NCBI RefSeq assembly: GCF_004798905.1
Contig: NZ_SDMO01000001.1
Coordinates: 310,001-374,000, forward strand
Reading direction: 5' to 3'
Source: Halomonas borealis
GTDB lineage: Bacteria > Pseudomonadota > Gammaproteobacteria > Pseudomonadales > Halomonadaceae
DNA length: 64,000 nt
In this document: positions 62,639 to 64,000 of the stretch, piece after piece
Numbering within the stretch: position 1 is the stretch's first letter
How the letters are laid out: every line of letters begins with the position of its first letter
Program-made: the position numbers and the translations under genes
The notes under the pieces: generated by a model
The model's input: only the letters and a program-made list of their open reading frames with translations
Database searches by the model: none
Told to the model about the DNA's origin: nothing

Positions 62639-62666
62639 ATTCTACGGAACTCTCCGCTCGCGTCAA
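62639..62666 (-). promoter_or_regulatory. Promoter of the tRNA-Pro-Arg-His-His operon
   Basis: On the minus strand TTGACG (62666-62661) and TAGAAT (62644-62639) with a 16-bp spacer lie about 50 bp before tRNA-Pro. The bases just after the -10 box (acgcagcgc) are GC-rich, the discriminator type linked with stringent control of stable RNA. Confidence 0.7.
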
Positions 62667-62823
62667 GCCACCATCCCTCTTGTTCAGGATGTTAGCCATC
62701 GGCTCGCCGCACGATGCCCTTCCCGGCCGCCCCTCCGCCGAGATAGCTTTGCCTGGACGCCGGCGCATGCGAAAATCGCTCCCTCCTTTCCGATCGTCTT
62801 CTTTTCACTCAGAGGGAACCTCG

Positions 62824-63684
62824 ATGTCCGCCCAACTGATCGATGGCAAGTCCGTTGCCGCCCGAGTCCGCCAGCAGGTCGCACGCCAGGTGCAGGCACG
62901 TCGCGAAGCCGGCGGACGGGCCCCGGGACTGGCCGTCGTACTGGTGGGGGAGGATGCGGCGTCCGCCGTCTATGTGCGCAACAAGCAGCGCGCCTGCGAA
63001 GAGGCCGGCATCCAGTCGATCAAGCATGAACTGCCCGCCGAGACGGGCCAAGCGGAACTCGAAGCGCTGGTCGACCGGCTCAACGCCGACGACGACGTCG
63101 ATGGCATCCTGGTCCAGCTGCCGCTGCCCGACCACCTGGATTCCCGTCCTATCCTCGAGCGCATCCTGCCGCACAAGGACGTCGACGGCTTTCACCCCTA
63201 CAACCTCGGACGCCTGGCACAGCGCCTGCCACTGCTGCGCCCCTGCACGCCCAAGGGCATCATCACCCTGCTGCAGGATACCGGCGTGGACGTACGCGGC
63301 CTGGACGCCACCGTGGTCGGCGCCTCCAACATCGTCGGCCGCCCCATGGCGCTGGAGCTGATGCTCGCCGGCTGCACCACCACCGTCTGCCACCGATTCA
63401 CCCGCAACCTCGAGGAGCACGTCCGCCGCGCCGAGCTGCTGGTGGTCGCCGTCGGGGCGCCGGGGCTGGTCAAGGGAGAATGGGTGCGTGACGACGCCAT
63501 CGTGATCGATGTCGGCATCAACCGTCAGGACGATGGCCGGCTGATCGGCGACGTGGAGTTCGAACCCGCCGCCGCCCGCGCCAGCCACATCACGCCGGTA
63601 CCCGGAGGCGTGGGCCCGATGACCGTCGCCTCATTGCTCGAGAACACCCTGCTGGCCGCCGAGATGCACGACGGCATGGAGTGA
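62824..63684 (+). CDS. folD: Methylenetetrahydrofolate dehydrogenase/cyclohydrolase FolD
   Basis: 286 aa. Y50 and K54 in [26 protein letters not shown], the NADP-binding [17 protein letters not shown] and the final [16 protein letters not shown] are all FolD signatures. It interconverts methylene-, methenyl- and formyl-tetrahydrofolate. The start at 62824 gives the usual [12 protein letters not shown]. The ORF extends upstream into the tRNA promoter region without meaning. Confidence 0.96.
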   Translation: MSAQLIDGKSVAARVRQQVARQVQARREAGGRAPGLAVVLVGEDAASAVYVRNKQRACEEAGIQSIKHELPAETGQAELEALVDRLNADDDVDGILVQLPLPDHLDSRPILERILPHKDVDGFHPYNLGRLAQRLPLLRPCTPKGIITLLQDTGVDVRGLDATVVGASNIVGRPMALELMLAGCTTTVCHRFTRNLEEHVRRAELLVVAVGAPGLVKGEWVRDDAIVIDVGINRQDDGRLIGDVEFEPAAARASHITPVPGGVGPMTVASLLENTLLAAEMHDGME

Positions 63685-63768
63685 GGCGGACCACCCGGCC
63701 CCGTGCACCCGGCGTCGCACTCCGGTAGAATACGCCCCTGACTTTCCACCGACTCGCGAGGCCCATCG

Positions 63769-64000
63769 ATGAGCGACAAGATGAACGTCGAAAGCTTCAA
63801 CCTGGATCACACCAAGGTGAAGGCTCCCTATGTCCGTCTGGCCGACATCAAGACCGGCGAGCACGGCGATCGCATTCACAAGTACGACATGCGTATCTGC
63901 CAGCCCAATCAGGGCCACATGGAGATGCCCGGGCTGCACTCCTTGGAACACCTGATGGCCGAGCACTCGCGCAACCACTCCGACAAGGTCGTCGACATCA
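63769..64000 (+). CDS. luxS: S-ribosylhomocysteine lyase LuxS, N-terminal part
   Basis: 77 residues are visible before the window ends. [19 protein letters not shown] at the N-terminus and the zinc/catalytic motif HSLEH (H57, E60, H61) identify LuxS, which makes homocysteine and the AI-2 precursor DPD in the activated methyl cycle. Cys43 in MRICQPN is near the family's catalytic cysteine region. GAGG lies eight bases before the ATG at 63769; ATG at 63781 is an alternative start. Confidence 0.9.
   Translation, partial: MSDKMNVESFNLDHTKVKAPYVRLADIKTGEHGDRIHKYDMRICQPNQGHMEMPGLHSLEHLMAEHSRNHSDKVVDI

Overview
The window is a GC-rich, gene-dense stretch of a gammaproteobacterial chromosome, most likely from a moderately halophilic member of the Halomonadaceae (Halomonas or a close relative). 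The evidence is the conserved blocks yafS-rnhA-dnaQ opposite gloB and tig-clpP-clpX-lon-hupB-ppiD, the high GC with strong third-position bias (which creates many long shadow reading frames), and the osmoadaptation and ion-transport genes (an OsmU-type compatible-solute importer and an NhaP2-type antiporter). This is inference from gene content; no search was run.

Layout. 1-1.9 kb: the 3' end of a ccdA-like gene, a tRNA-Ser with its own promoter and terminator, a serine-recombinase homologue that lacks key catalytic residues, a cluster of GTATC half-sites, and a YqaE/Pmp3 membrane peptide. 2-13.6 kb: housekeeping and metabolic genes (nhaP2, a ThiY-like binding protein, ybfF, yhhQ behind a probable preQ1-I riboswitch, prpE, an ArsR regulator, sohB, an SCP2 protein, nudC-dnaQ-rnhA-yafS). 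13.7-21.4 kb: gloB, mltD and a complete yejABEF peptide or muropeptide importer. 21.6-29.4 kb: a DapA-family enzyme, rsuA, yafV, rarD, an FAD oxidoreductase, a fasciclin protein divergent from an ECF sigma/anti-sigma pair, a CsiR-type GntR regulator and a small possible DNA-binding protein.

29.4-36.5 kb is the most unusual region. Four minus-strand genes, each overlapping the next by 4 bp, encode an SMC/MukB-like ATPase (1226 aa), a 218-aa MksE/JetB-like protein, a 418-aa MksF/JetA-like kleisin candidate and a 302-aa protein with Toprim-type acidic motifs resembling JetD/MksG. This is a Wadjet/MksBEFG-type plasmid-restriction condensin, but with the SMC gene first and a divergent nuclease subunit. 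Upstream of it lie two inverted copies of a structured repeat whose hairpins show compensatory base changes. A large protein-kinase-like gene follows.

38.4-45.9 kb: a branched-chain 2-oxoacid dehydrogenase operon (E1alpha, E1beta, E2, without E3) and osmF-yehYXW. 46-55 kb: a DUF1853 gene, a small unknown, cysS-glnS, ppiB, lpxH, a CobW-family GTPase behind a perfect Zur-like palindrome, and ppiD. 55-64 kb: hupB, lon (with a sigma-32-like promoter), clpX, clpP, tig, a tRNA operon (Pro-Arg-His-His), folD and the start of luxS.

Functionally, the window combines protein quality control (lon, clpXP, tig, ppiB, ppiD), envelope and peptidoglycan turnover (mltD with yejABEF, lpxH), osmotic and metal homeostasis (OsmU, NhaP2, Zur-linked CobW), and one candidate genome-defence condensin.
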